Shown here: positions 31,821 to 40,260 of the stretch, in pieces
How positions within the stretch are numbered: position 1 is the first letter of the stretch
Layout: each line of letters begins with the position of its first letter
DNA from: Virgibacillus_O xinjiangensis
GTDB lineage: Bacteria > Bacillota > Bacilli > Bacillales > Amphibacillaceae
Reading direction: 5' to 3'
Assembly: GCF_042643145.1 (NCBI RefSeq)
Contig: NZ_JBHRSA010000043.1
Span: 27,167-91,166 of the forward strand
Length of the DNA: 64,000 bases
Position numbers and translations under genes: made by a program
The notes under the pieces: model-generated
The model's input: the letters and a program-made list of their open reading frames with translations, nothing else
Databases searched by the model: none
What the model was told of the DNA's origin: nothing

Positions 31821-31964
31821 TTAATTTGCTGTCCTATGACACAAGGCCAAGCATGACATGAAGTATACTTCCATGTTCATTTCCCCCTTTGTATGTCCAT
31901 TTTTGTCCTTATAGCATAGCAGGCTGCTAATGTTGCTGCCAAAGGGAAGCGGATGCGATTCCAT
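31821..31964 (-). CDS. Possible coupled 47-aa ORF (or its 17-aa C-terminal part)
   Basis: An ATG overlaps the stop of the preceding 84-aa gene (TGATG), reading 47 residues from MESHPLPFGSN to LALCHRTAN. Inside it, AAAGGGGG precedes another ATG that would give 17 residues (MEVYFMSCLALCHRTAN). GAAGTATACTTC, a perfect 12-bp palindrome, lies in the coding part. The frame has no recognisable family, and it may be a leader or a non-coding element. Confidence 0.3.
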   Translation of the reverse strand: MESHPLPFGSNISSLLCYKDKNGHTKGEMNMEVYFMSCLALCHRTAN

Positions 31965-32218
31965 CATGGCATGGACGACACGGTCAAATGGATCCATCCC
32001 GTCAATAAGAGCAAAAATGCCATGAACGCAGTCGAATAAAGCAATGGTTTTCTGGCTATGTTATGCTCATTGATTCGTTTATAAGCAATGAATCCTAATA
32101 GAATCGAGAGCACCCATACCGTTAACCCCCATACGGAAAACAAAAAAGCTGAATTCGCAATCCAGCAGATGGTGACAAACAAATGAAACAGCATCAGAAT
32201 CGAAACGATAATATTCAT
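31964..32218 (-). CDS. Small membrane protein, unknown
   Basis: The 84-residue protein has three hydrophobic stretches (1-19, 21-45 and 58-78), separated by the polar YKRINEHNIARK. AAGGAGAA precedes ATG 32218. No family is recognised. Confidence 0.6.
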   Translation of the reverse strand: MNIIVSILMLFHLFVTICWIANSAFLFSVWGLTVWVLSILLGFIAYKRINEHNIARKPLLYSTAFMAFLLLLTGWIHLTVSSMP

Positions 32219-32327
32219 AATACTTCTCCTTATATATGTACGCGGTAAAATGGTGGAAGGACCCCCATCAGGGAGTCCTCCGATGTCATGCCACCGTTTA
32301 AGAGGTGGCCGTAATTCTTGCTATTCC

Positions 32328-32510
32328 TTACTTGGAGCGATGATGGGTATCACGGGTGCCTTTTTTCGCTTTGTCGTCCGCCGGCTCGCCAACAGCTGCT
32401 GCCGCACCACCAAATGGATCAAGAGCAGATGCAATGGTGTCTTCAGGAGCCACACCTACACCACTTCCCACTGAATTGCCGTGACGTCTGCGCTTGTTGT
32501 TTTCAGCCAT
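32328..32510 (-). CDS. Small basic, low-complexity protein (60 aa)
   Basis: The 60-residue protein begins MAENNKRRRHGNSVGSGVGV and has APEDTIASALDPFGGAAAAVGEP followed by a basic tail DKAKKGTRDTHHRSK. AAGGAG lies 8 nt before ATG 32510. There is no membrane segment or Cys, and it is probably disordered at both ends. The good ribosome binding site argues that it is real; I do not recognise a family. A spore-core or nucleic-acid-binding role is possible from composition only. Confidence 0.6.
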   Translation of the reverse strand: MAENNKRRRHGNSVGSGVGVAPEDTIASALDPFGGAAAAVGEPADDKAKKGTRDTHHRSK

Positions 32511-32930
32511 CTGAATCACTCCTTCGTTTTTATAGGAAAGTGCCATGGTTTCAGCACCTTCCCATCCCATATTTTGTCCAAAAGGGATGAATTTACGAGA
32601 AGGGATTACTGAACGGCTTTTTGAAATCTTCTGCCTTTGACGTTTTATATCTATGTCATACGGATACTGTACAAGAAATGTTTCAAATTTTTCGGATTGT
32701 CTGCTCTTCAGCCTGTTTTTTCTGTAAATCTCCATGTCGCGGGCTAGGGAGAAGGAATCTTATAGATAAACCACAAAAGTATAAACGGGCAGTAATAAAC
32801 AGAAGCTATTAAGAGGAATGTAAATTATATGTTAAGTTTTTCAATTACATATTTACTTATACCTAAAAGCCGTTTAATAATGGGGGAGGCAAACGCCAAA
32901 TTTCGACAAATGGGAAGGTAGGTTCCAACC

Positions 32931-34556
32931 ATGGAAATAGATGTTCAAACACTGATTTTTGAATTTATCGGAGGTCTTGGTATTTTCCTCCTGGGTATTA
33001 AATATATGGGCGAGGGCCTCCAAAAAACGGCTGGCGACCGACTGAGGGGTGTCCTTGATAAATTTACCAGCAATCCTTTTATGGGGGTGCTGGCAGGTAT
33101 TGTGGTAACCATTCTGATCCAATCCAGTTCGGGCACAACCGTTTTGACGATCGGACTGGTGAATGCTGGCTTCATGAGTTTCAGACAAGCTATCGGGGTC
33201 ATTATGGGGGCGAATATCGGGACCACCGTCACCGCCTTCATCATCGGTATCGACCTCGGAGAATATGCATTGCCGATCGCAGCGGTCGGTTCATTCCTGC
33301 TTTTCTTCTTTAAAAATCCGAAAATCAATCACATCGGTCAGACGATATTTGGCTTCGGTGCGCTATTCCTAGGGTTGGAGTTCATGAGCAGCGGGATGTC
33401 CCCATTACGTGGACTGCAGGCATTCCAAGACTTGACGGTCAGCATGAGTGCAAACCCTATTCTTGGAGTTGTCATCGGTACCGTATTTACCGTGATTGTC
33501 CAAAGCTCCTCGGCGACCATCGGGATCCTCCAAGGGTTGTTCTCCCAGGGAGCTATCCCGCTAGATGCAGCATTGCCCGTCTTATTCGGGGATAATATCG
33601 GTACAACAATCACAGCGGTTCTTGCCTCCATCGGAGCGTCTGTGGCTGCTAAAAGGGCGGCATTTACACATGTGGCCTTCAACCTGATTGGTACGGTCAT
33701 TGTACTGTTGCTGTTGGGCTTCTATACCCAATTTGTATCATATCTGCAGACCACCTTCGATTTAGGTCCGGAAATGACAATCGCTTTTGCTCACGGAAGC
33801 TTCAACATTACCAATACGATCATCCAGTTCCCATTCATTGGTGCGTTGGCTTGGCTGATGGTAAAACTGGTACCGGGTGAAGATGTGATGGTCGAATACA
33901 AACCGCAGCATCTTGACCCTATCTTCCTTCAGCAATCATCCTCATTGGCGCTGGACCAGGCGAAACAAGAAGTCTCCCATATGGGTGAATATGCGGTTAG
34001 GGGATTGGAAGAAACCAATCAATACTTGGCAACCGATCAGACCAAGCATTCTGAAATGGCCATGCAGCTGGAAGGGGCCTTGAATAATCTGGACAAGGAG
34101 ATTACCAACTATTTGGTCAACATCTCTACAGATTCTCTTTCTGAAGCAGACAGCGGCAGGCATACGTCCTTGATGAACACCATAAGGGATATCGAAAGGA
34201 TCGGGGACCATTTTGAAAACCTGATTGAGCTTGTGGACTATAAGAGAGCTCATAAAGTCAAATTGACAGACCAAGCCATGAAAGAACTCCATGATATGTT
34301 CGACCTGACCATTGCTACGGCGAAACAAGCCGTCAAGGCATTGGAGAATTCGGACAAAGAAGCAGCGCTTGGTGTTGTTCAAAAAGAGGAAGAAATCGAT
34401 AGAATGGAGAAAGAGTACCGTAAGAAACACATCATCCGGGTCAATGAAGGCCAGTGCAGCGGTACAGCGGGGATCGTATTCGTTGATATGCTCAGCAACT
34501 TGGAGCGTATCGGGGACCATGCGGTCAACATTGCAGAGGATGTGTTGGGAGTATAA
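32931..34556 (+). CDS. Na/Pi cotransporter family protein with PhoU-like domain
   Basis: The 541-residue protein has the two inverted repeats of the Na+/phosphate cotransporter family, each with the QSSS motif: TILIQSSSGTTVLTIGLVNAG and TVIVQSSSATIGILQ, plus GANIGTTVTA and GDNIGTTITA. A C-terminal PhoU-like four-helix domain follows (from about 335), with RDIERIGDHFENLIELV and SNLERIGDHAVNIAED. It should import phosphate with sodium. AAGGTAGG lies upstream of ATG 32931. It is transcribed alone and ends in a strong terminator. Confidence 0.9.
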   Translation: MEIDVQTLIFEFIGGLGIFLLGIKYMGEGLQKTAGDRLRGVLDKFTSNPFMGVLAGIVVTILIQSSSGTTVLTIGLVNAGFMSFRQAIGVIMGANIGTTVTAFIIGIDLGEYALPIAAVGSFLLFFFKNPKINHIGQTIFGFGALFLGLEFMSSGMSPLRGLQAFQDLTVSMSANPILGVVIGTVFTVIVQSSSATIGILQGLFSQGAIPLDAALPVLFGDNIGTTITAVLASIGASVAAKRAAFTHVAFNLIGTVIVLLLLGFYTQFVSYLQTTFDLGPEMTIAFAHGSFNITNTIIQFPFIGALAWLMVKLVPGEDVMVEYKPQHLDPIFLQQSSSLALDQAKQEVSHMGEYAVRGLEETNQYLATDQTKHSEMAMQLEGALNNLDKEITNYLVNISTDSLSEADSGRHTSLMNTIRDIERIGDHFENLIELVDYKRAHKVKLTDQAMKELHDMFDLTIATAKQAVKALENSDKEAALGVVQKEEEIDRMEKEYRKKHIIRVNEGQCSGTAGIVFVDMLSNLERIGDHAVNIAEDVLGV

Positions 34557-34584
34557 CAGCACTCCCATATAAAAAGTATAGAAC

Positions 34585-34632
34585 AAAACGGCACCCAATT
34601 GATGGAGTACATCGGTTGGATGCCGTTTTTTT
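34585..34632 (+). terminator. Terminator after Na/Pi cotransporter
   Basis: AAAACGGCACCCAA pairs with TTGGATGCCGTTTT over a long loop, followed by T residues. Confidence 0.85.
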
Positions 34633-34747
34633 AGTTAAATTGTCCTGTGGATTCTTCCACCCGTGGTACATGCCAGTCGAGCAAAATCTCAAAAAGTTTA
34701 CATTTATCTAGGATTGTTTCCATACAATTCTTTTGGAGGTGATTGTA

Positions 34748-35188
34748 ATGGCAAGGGTGGCATATACCTCGAAAGACATTGATCTGATAGCAAGGATGAT
34801 GAGGGCAGAAGCCGTTGGTGAGGGGCGGCTGGGGATGCTTATGGTTGGGAATGTCATTGTAAATCGGGCAAAAGCTGATTGTCTGGATTTCGAGGAAGTC
34901 AGGTCGATACGGGATGTGATTTTTCAGGTACAGGGGGGGAATTATTCTTTCGAAGCAGTACAAAAAGGCAGCCTTTTTTATAGTCCAGCAAGAGAAACCG
35001 AGAGGAGATTGGCGCGGCAGGTGGTAAAATATTGGAGGCAACATCCTTCCAGGTATGCTCTTTGGTATTTCAATCCGTATGCTCCATGTCCTCCTACATG
35101 GTACAGTCAGCCACTTACAGGGCAATATAAACAACATTGCTATTATGAACCAGCAGCCAATACATGTGAAAGTGCCTATAGATTTTGA
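34748..35188 (+). CDS. cwlJ: Spore cortex-lytic cell-wall hydrolase CwlJ
   Basis: The 146-residue protein is a bare SleB/CwlJ hydrolase domain: LIARMMRAEAVGEGRLGMLMVGNVIVNRAKADC, FEAVQKGSLFYSPA and YALWYFNPYAPCPPTWYSQPL, ending TCESAYRF. The Glu in RAEAVGEG is the expected catalytic residue. Length and ending match CwlJ of Bacillus, a coat-held enzyme that opens cortex peptidoglycan during germination. ATG 34748 follows GGAGGTG. It is strong evidence that the host sporulates. A decayed second copy is at 14.35 kb. Confidence 0.88.
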   Translation: MARVAYTSKDIDLIARMMRAEAVGEGRLGMLMVGNVIVNRAKADCLDFEEVRSIRDVIFQVQGGNYSFEAVQKGSLFYSPARETERRLARQVVKYWRQHPSRYALWYFNPYAPCPPTWYSQPLTGQYKQHCYYEPAANTCESAYRF

Positions 35189-35190
35189 TA

Positions 35191-35218
35191 AAAACCCCCA
35201 CATTGTTGGGGGTTCTCT
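35191..35218 (+). terminator. Terminator after cwlJ
   Basis: AACCCCCA and TTGGGGGTT pair around CATTG. The same structure follows the cwlJ remnant at 14.4 kb. Confidence 0.85.
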
Positions 35219-35292
35219 ATTGTATGGAAGGAAGCAACGTTCTATTCAGAACGTCATTGCTCAGCTTTTTATATGCTTCCATTGATAACCCT

Positions 35293-35394
35293 TCAAGAGT
35301 TCGATGTTTTTTCAATGTCATCTTCCGTGACGTCCTTCATGGAAGAGTTCACCAAAGTTCCTATGGATCCAATGAAATCTAACAATGCTCCCAT
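35293..35394 (-). CDS. Small 33-aa peptide with hydrophobic N terminus
   Basis: The frame reads MGALLDFIGSIGTLVNSS then KDVTEDDIEKTSNS and stop. AGGAGGAGA ends about 4 nt before the ATG, a very strong site. The first 18 residues could form an amphipathic or hydrophobic helix and the rest is acidic and polar. A hairpin with ACGTTC/GAACGT arms follows at about 35235. No family is recognised; it is too short for routine gene calls. Confidence 0.55.
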   Translation of the reverse strand: MGALLDFIGSIGTLVNSSMKDVTEDDIEKTSNS

Positions 35395-35436
35395 TTCTCT
35401 CCTCCTGTAGAACAGTTTCATCAGGACCACGATGGT

Positions 35437-35470
35437 ATAAAAACAAACCAAATCATATGTGATTTGGTCT
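35437..35470 (-). terminator. Terminator after the DHA2 efflux gene
   Basis: On the minus strand ACCAAATCA pairs with TGATTTGGT over three nt and is followed by TTTGTTTTT. Confidence 0.8.
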
Positions 35471-35519
35471 GTTGATCTTGTATGCTGATTTCATCGCTAG
35501 CAGGACGATTATCCGGGCC

Positions 35520-36998
35520 TTACTTCTCTTGTGCCTTCGTCTCATCATCTCTGGGAACGGCTCGGTAGACGACAAAGGACAGGATGACCGCCAGAATGGA
35601 AATAGTGAATGCGATGAAATAAACCAATTCCACTCCGGCAACCATGGCGTCATTCATCGTCTGTGGATTGCCTGGGGTAGCGGACTGCTGTAAATAATGA
35701 CTTTCCCTTGCATTCAAAATGCTGATGAAGACAGAGACACCGATAGCGCCGGCGACAGGCTGCAATGTTGCCATGACAGAGGTGCCATGCGGGTACAGCC
35801 GTTTTGGCAGCTGATTCAATCCATTTGTCTCTGCCGGCATCATGATGGCGGAAACAGTGAGCATCAGCAAGATATACCCGGTGATGATCATCCACGGCTC
35901 TGTGTTTTCATGGAGACGGCTCAGCATGAACATGGTTCCGCTCAACACGATCGAAGCAGGGATCATCAACAGTCTTGGGCCGAATTTATCAAAAAGGTGC
36001 CCCATCACCGGTGACATGATACCGTTCAGGATACTTCCCGGCAACAGGAGTAGGCCAGCTGTTGCCGCGGACAATGCCAAAGGTCCCTGCATGAAGATAG
36101 GCAGGATGATCTCCGAAGAAAACATCGTCATCATGATGATGAGGAACATGAAAATGCCGTGCGTGAACATTGGATATTTGAAGACCCTCAGATCGATGAC
36201 AGGATCCTCCAGCTTCAATTGGCGTACGGTGAATAATGTAATACCCACGACACCAAAAATAATGAAGCCGTACACATCAGGGCTCAGGAATCCGGTTTCC
36301 TCTTCGCCTGCGGAGCTGAATCCGTATACGATGGAACCGAAACCGATCGTGGAAAACACGAGGGACAGGACATCGACTTTCGGTTTGGTCACTTCTGATA
36401 CATTCATCAGGTATTTATAAGCAAAAGCCAAGGAGAACAATGCAAACGGCAGAACGAAGATGAACAAAAAGCGCCATCCGAAATACTCAACAATTACTCC
36501 TGAAAGGGTCGGTCCGATGGCCGGGGCGAACATGATGACAAGCCCAACCAGTCCCATGACCTTTCCCCGCCTATGCGGAGGGAATACGAGCAAAAATACG
36601 TTGAAGATGATCGGCATCAATAATCCGGTGCCGGCTGCCTGTATAAATCTCCCGGTCAGCAATATCGGGAAAGTGGGTGCCATTGCACAGATTGCTGTAC
36701 CAATCGTGAACGTCATCATCGTTCCCAAGAATAATTGTCTTGTCGTAAACCATTGCAGCAGCAAAGCTGAAGCCGGGATGACGATCCCCATCACCAGCAT
36801 GAATCCAGTGGCCATCCATTGCACGGTGGTGATGGTGACGCCGAATTCTTGCATCAAGGTGGTCAAGGCGATATTCAGCAATGTCTCATTCAAAATGGCA
36901 AAAAACGCACCGATGATCAAGGAAAGCATGATCGGCATGACTTTGAAGTTGGGGTTTTCGGCTAAGTATTCATAGGTCGGGCCATTTTCTTTCATCAT
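35520..36998 (-). CDS. DHA2 (EmrB/QacA-type) MFS drug efflux transporter
   Basis: The 492-residue protein has fourteen hydrophobic segments. Family signatures are ILNETLLNIALTTLMQEF, TTVQWMATGFMLVMGIVIPASALLLQWF, GRFIQAAGTGLLMPI, the motif-C stretch GLVIMFAPAIGPTLSGVIVEYFGWRFLF and PHRRGKVMG. It is a proton-driven drug exporter similar to LmrB/MdeA. AAGGAGC lies upstream of ATG 36998. No regulator gene is adjacent, so its inducer is unknown. Confidence 0.9.
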   Translation of the reverse strand: MMKENGPTYEYLAENPNFKVMPIMLSLIIGAFFAILNETLLNIALTTLMQEFGVTITTVQWMATGFMLVMGIVIPASALLLQWFTTRQLFLGTMMTFTIGTAICAMAPTFPILLTGRFIQAAGTGLLMPIIFNVFLLVFPPHRRGKVMGLVGLVIMFAPAIGPTLSGVIVEYFGWRFLFIFVLPFALFSLAFAYKYLMNVSEVTKPKVDVLSLVFSTIGFGSIVYGFSSAGEEETGFLSPDVYGFIIFGVVGITLFTVRQLKLEDPVIDLRVFKYPMFTHGIFMFLIIMMTMFSSEIILPIFMQGPLALSAATAGLLLLPGSILNGIMSPVMGHLFDKFGPRLLMIPASIVLSGTMFMLSRLHENTEPWMIITGYILLMLTVSAIMMPAETNGLNQLPKRLYPHGTSVMATLQPVAGAIGVSVFISILNARESHYLQQSATPGNPQTMNDAMVAGVELVYFIAFTISILAVILSFVVYRAVPRDDETKAQEK

Positions 36999-37199
36999 GG
37001 AAGCTCCTTCAATGTTATTTGTGCTTTACTACAATACTCCGTGCAAAGGATTCCTTCCACCATTTTGCTCAATAAAAATAAAGTTTTTTTGTTTAGGTAT
37101 TCCCCATTTTATGGGATTCAGATCATGCCTTCCATCGTTTGATTCTATATACTCGTTTCACCATCCTTGTGCATTTCAGCCAAGTTTTGGGCAGAAGAA

Positions 37200-37228
37200 G
37201 GGCGCAATTCTCTAGTAGAATTGCGCCC
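37200..37228 (-). terminator. Terminator-like hairpin after methionine synthase gene 2
   Basis: GGGCGCAATTC and GAATTGCGCCC form a perfect 11-bp stem with a 7-nt loop; on the minus strand it is followed by CTTCTTCT rather than a clean T-run. Confidence 0.65.
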
Positions 37229-37241
37229 GTTGTGTTCTGGG

Positions 37242-38345
37242 TCATCCCCAAATTTCTTTGGAGACATCGACAATATATTTCAGCTTGGCCCACTGCTGTT
37301 CCTCTGTCAGCTTGTTGCCGTGGTGGGTGGAGGCAAATCCGCATTGCGGGCTGATGCACAGCTGGTCAAGCGGCACATACTTGGAAGCTTCTTCTACACG
37401 AGCCTTGATTGCTTCCTTATCTTCCAATTCGCCGTCTTTCGAAGTGAACACGCCAAGTACCACCTGTGCTCCGCCTTCAGGGATATGTTCTAACGGTTTG
37501 AAGTCACCGGAACGCTCATCATCATACTCCAGGAAGAAACCGTCCACTTTTTCCTTTGCCAGGAAGTTCGGGGCGATCCGGTCATATGGCCCTTCAAATG
37601 CATAGGCAGATTGATAGTTTCCACGGCAAAGGTGGGTAGTGACCACCAAGTCCTCCGGTTTGTCTTTGAGCACACCGTTGACGACACTCAAAGCGAGGTC
37701 GATCAGCTGATCCCGCTCGAGATCGGTTTTGGCAAATGGAAGTTCCGGCGCACATAGTCCGGCAATATACACATCATCGAGCTGCAAATAACGGCAGCCG
37801 GCATCATAGAATGCTTGAAGTGCATCACGGTACGCTTGGATGACATCATTGGCAAAGTCTTCGATATTCGGATAGATCTCCTCGTTGCGGATACCGGCAT
37901 TGAAAAATTGGTTCGGGCTCGGCAGGGTCATTTTTGCCACTGCACGATCACCGACAATTTCCTTGAATTCCTTGAAATCTTTCAAGTGTGGATGGTCCGG
38001 CGTGAAGGAAATTTTATCCGTTACCCGGACGTCATATGCCTCTGTCTCCACTCCAACAAATTTATAGCCATGTTCCGGCACATATCCCTCCACACCGTTC
38101 AAATGCTCCATGAAATCGGTATGCCAGAATCTCCGGCGGAACTCTCCATCCGTTACTGCCTGGAGGCCGGCTTCAATCTGCTTGTCGACAATGCGTTTGA
38201 TTTCTTCCGTTTCAATGGCACGCAGTTGTTCCCCTGTAATGGTGCCTTGTGCGAAGTCCTTCCTTGCGTCATGGATGGACTGGGGGCGAAGCAGGCTGCC
38301 AACGTGGTCTGCCCTGTAAGGTGCTTTGATGGCCGTTTTTGTCAT
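37242..38345 (-). CDS. YxjG/YxjH-type B12-independent methionine synthase, paralogue 2
   Basis: The 367-residue protein has the same domain as the 18.5-kb gene: APYRADHVGSLLRPQ, QAVTDGEFRRRFWHTDFMEH, LQLDDVYIAGLC, zinc site THLCRGNYQSAY and ISPQCGFASTHHGNKLTEEQQWAKL. GGGAGG precedes ATG 38345. The two paralogues are far apart and share a MET-box-like upstream element, which suggests regulation by one factor but perhaps different methyl donors, as B. subtilis also keeps two copies. Confidence 0.9.
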   Translation of the reverse strand: MTKTAIKAPYRADHVGSLLRPQSIHDARKDFAQGTITGEQLRAIETEEIKRIVDKQIEAGLQAVTDGEFRRRFWHTDFMEHLNGVEGYVPEHGYKFVGVETEAYDVRVTDKISFTPDHPHLKDFKEFKEIVGDRAVAKMTLPSPNQFFNAGIRNEEIYPNIEDFANDVIQAYRDALQAFYDAGCRYLQLDDVYIAGLCAPELPFAKTDLERDQLIDLALSVVNGVLKDKPEDLVVTTHLCRGNYQSAYAFEGPYDRIAPNFLAKEKVDGFFLEYDDERSGDFKPLEHIPEGGAQVVLGVFTSKDGELEDKEAIKARVEEASKYVPLDQLCISPQCGFASTHHGNKLTEEQQWAKLKYIVDVSKEIWG

Positions 38346-38437
38346 TATATTTCCTCCCTGATTTGCTTTTTATTTGGTTAACGTCAGTGTAGCATGGGAA
38401 GGAAGATATAAGGTAACACTTAAAAACTATCTCTTGC

Positions 38438-38454
38438 TATAGCCTGAAGCTATA
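38438..38454 (-). promoter_or_regulatory. MET-box-like LysR operator upstream of methionine synthase gene 2
   Basis: TATAGCCTGAAGCTATA has perfect 6-bp arms (TATAGC/GCTATA) with a 5-nt centre. The flanking AAGTGTTACxxTATATC on the gene strand is also shared with the 18.25-kb site. Confidence 0.75.
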
Positions 38455-38552
38455 ACAAGGGGCTAGACGGGATCGCCATGTTGGATGCTGCTATTAGACT
38501 CATAGGAATATTGCCTGTTGATTGATTGGATCTTAGGGGATCCACCCCATTC

Positions 38553-38753
38553 CTACCCTTTAGTTCTTTTTCTTGCCATGTCAATGACTTCCCCGATGAA
38601 GGGATCATTCTCTTTTATTTCCGCTAGTGTCTTGCCGCCTTTTCTCACCTGGTCACATTGTTCATCTATATCCTGTCTCACAGAGATGGGGACGGCATGC
38701 TGTACCAACATTTTCTTCAGTTCCATGATTACTTTTAAATCATCGTTCAACAT
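38553..38753 (-). CDS. Small soluble protein, unknown
   Basis: The 66-residue protein begins MLNDDLKVIMELKKMLVQHAV and contains DIDEQCDQVRKGGKTLAEIKEND; it is likely all-helical and cytosolic. ATG 38753 follows AAAGGAGG; longer in-frame starts lie before that site. I do not recognise a family. Confidence 0.6.
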   Translation of the reverse strand: MLNDDLKVIMELKKMLVQHAVPISVRQDIDEQCDQVRKGGKTLAEIKENDPFIGEVIDMARKRTKG

Positions 38754-38971
38754 GGGACCGGACCTCCTTTTCACTTTCTTGTATCCAGTATGGTTGGGAA
38801 GAAAATTTTTAGACATGGACAGTTCTTTCAGGCACTCAGATTATCACTTTTTTCAAGAATTGGCTCTTTTGTAAAAATAATAAAATTGCTCCCGATGGGA
38901 CTCTCCCGTAAAATAAAAACCAGATATACATAGAAGAGAATGATGTGTTGGTCACAAGGAGGGGGCTGAAG

Positions 38972-39346
38972 ATGAATATTAGAGTCGAACTGTTCGTTGC
39001 ATGTCTGAAATCCTCGGTCGAATTTTACCGCGACGTCTTAGCATTCCAGGTACCGGGTGAATTGGACAGCAGCTATATATCTGTCAGGAAAGGGAACGCT
39101 GTCTTAGGGTTGAGCGAGATGAAAAACCTGCCAGACCATCATCCCCTTAAAGCCACAGCTGATCAACGGCCGGGACTCGGGGTGGAACTGGTGCTGGAAG
39201 CGGATGATGTAGAACAGGTTTATGACCAAGTGAAAGCTAAAGCTTATCCTATTCATATGGAACTCGCAGACAGGCCATGGGGATTGAAGGACTTCCGAGT
39301 AGTCGACCCGGATGGATATTATGTACGGATTACATCCAGCAAATGA
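38972..39346 (+). CDS. VOC (glyoxalase/bleomycin-resistance-like) protein
   Basis: The 124-residue protein has the VOC beta-alpha-beta-beta-beta layout twice: NIRVELFVACLKSSVEFYRDVLAF and GVELVLEADDVEQVYDQVK, ending PWGLKDFRVVDPDGYYVRI. Metal ligands are not obvious, so it could be a binding protein. AAGGAGGGGG precedes ATG 38972. No partner genes are evident. Confidence 0.8.
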   Translation: MNIRVELFVACLKSSVEFYRDVLAFQVPGELDSSYISVRKGNAVLGLSEMKNLPDHHPLKATADQRPGLGVELVLEADDVEQVYDQVKAKAYPIHMELADRPWGLKDFRVVDPDGYYVRITSSK

Positions 39347-39455
39347 ACATGGTTGGCGAAAAATGAGAGAAAGCCAGAGTAAGAGGCAACAGGATGTGGA
39401 AAATTCATACTGGATGCCGCAATAGCAGAAACAGTAGATGTTAGGAGAGGATACG

Positions 39456-40160
39456 ATGAATAAAGTAGGAATCGTAGGTGGACTGGGACCAGAATCAACC
39501 GTCGATTATTACCAGTCCATCATCTCGAATTATCAAGAGCGGCTGGGCAAGAAAGAAGTCCTGCCCGAGCTTTTCATCAACAGTATCAGTATGTACCAGG
39601 TGTTTGATTATATCAGCAATGATGATTTGGACGGGCTTGTCACTTATTTGTCTGATGCTGTCAAGAAACTGGAAGCGGTTGGAGCGGATTTCGCGATTAT
39701 TTCGGCGAACACTCCCCATCTTGTTTTTGATCGAGTGCAACAGCAGGTGAAGATCCCTATGATCAGTATTGTGGAAGAAACCTACCAACAGGCAGAGAAG
39801 AAAGGACTGGACAGACTCGGCCTGCTTGGTACAAAGTTCACCATGGAACATGACTTTTTCAAAAAGGCATTTACATCTCGTGACAAGGAGATCGTCGTGC
39901 CGGACCAGTCGGAACAACAGTATATACACGAGACGATTGTAGAGGAACTGGAAAATGGAATCGTCAATCAGGAGACTAAAGCGGAATATCTGGCCATTAT
40001 TCAGCGGTTGATCGAAGAGGAAAATATACAAGGCGTCATATTAGGCTGTACGGAACTGCCGATGATCATCAAGGAAGATGATGTGGACCTCCCACAATTG
40101 AACACGACAGGAATCCATGTGCATAAAGTGGTTGAAACCATTCTGGCAATAGACCTGTAG
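39456..40160 (+). CDS. Aspartate/glutamate racemase-family protein
   Basis: The 234-residue protein has the racemase fold: KVGIVGGLGPESTVDYYQ, ISANTPHLVFDRVQQQ, GLLGTKFTMEHDFF and GVILGCTELPMII. The second catalytic Cys (GCTEL) is present, but the first site, usually CNTAH, reads ANTPH here. It is thus a single-Cys member like E. coli YgeA, in which Thr replaces the first Cys. ATG 39456 follows AGGAGAGG. It may racemise one stereoisomer poorly or act on a different substrate. Confidence 0.85.
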   Translation: MNKVGIVGGLGPESTVDYYQSIISNYQERLGKKEVLPELFINSISMYQVFDYISNDDLDGLVTYLSDAVKKLEAVGADFAIISANTPHLVFDRVQQQVKIPMISIVEETYQQAEKKGLDRLGLLGTKFTMEHDFFKKAFTSRDKEIVVPDQSEQQYIHETIVEELENGIVNQETKAEYLAIIQRLIEEENIQGVILGCTELPMIIKEDDVDLPQLNTTGIHVHKVVETILAIDL

Positions 40161-40260
40161 GAAAGGATGACCTCCCCATTGGATGTTCGCTTTTATCCAT
40201 TGGGGATTCTTTTCGGTATGATAGACTTTCAAAAGATAACAGACGGAAGGTGGGGATATC

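Noticed and set aside
32821..32930. PhoP boxes upstream of the Na/Pi cotransporter
   Set aside because: TT-A-like hexamers occur but not at 11-nt spacing, unlike the ladder at 49590.
36460..36975. Plus-strand ORF within the DHA2 efflux gene
   Set aside because: It is an antisense shadow of a conserved membrane protein with no translation signal.
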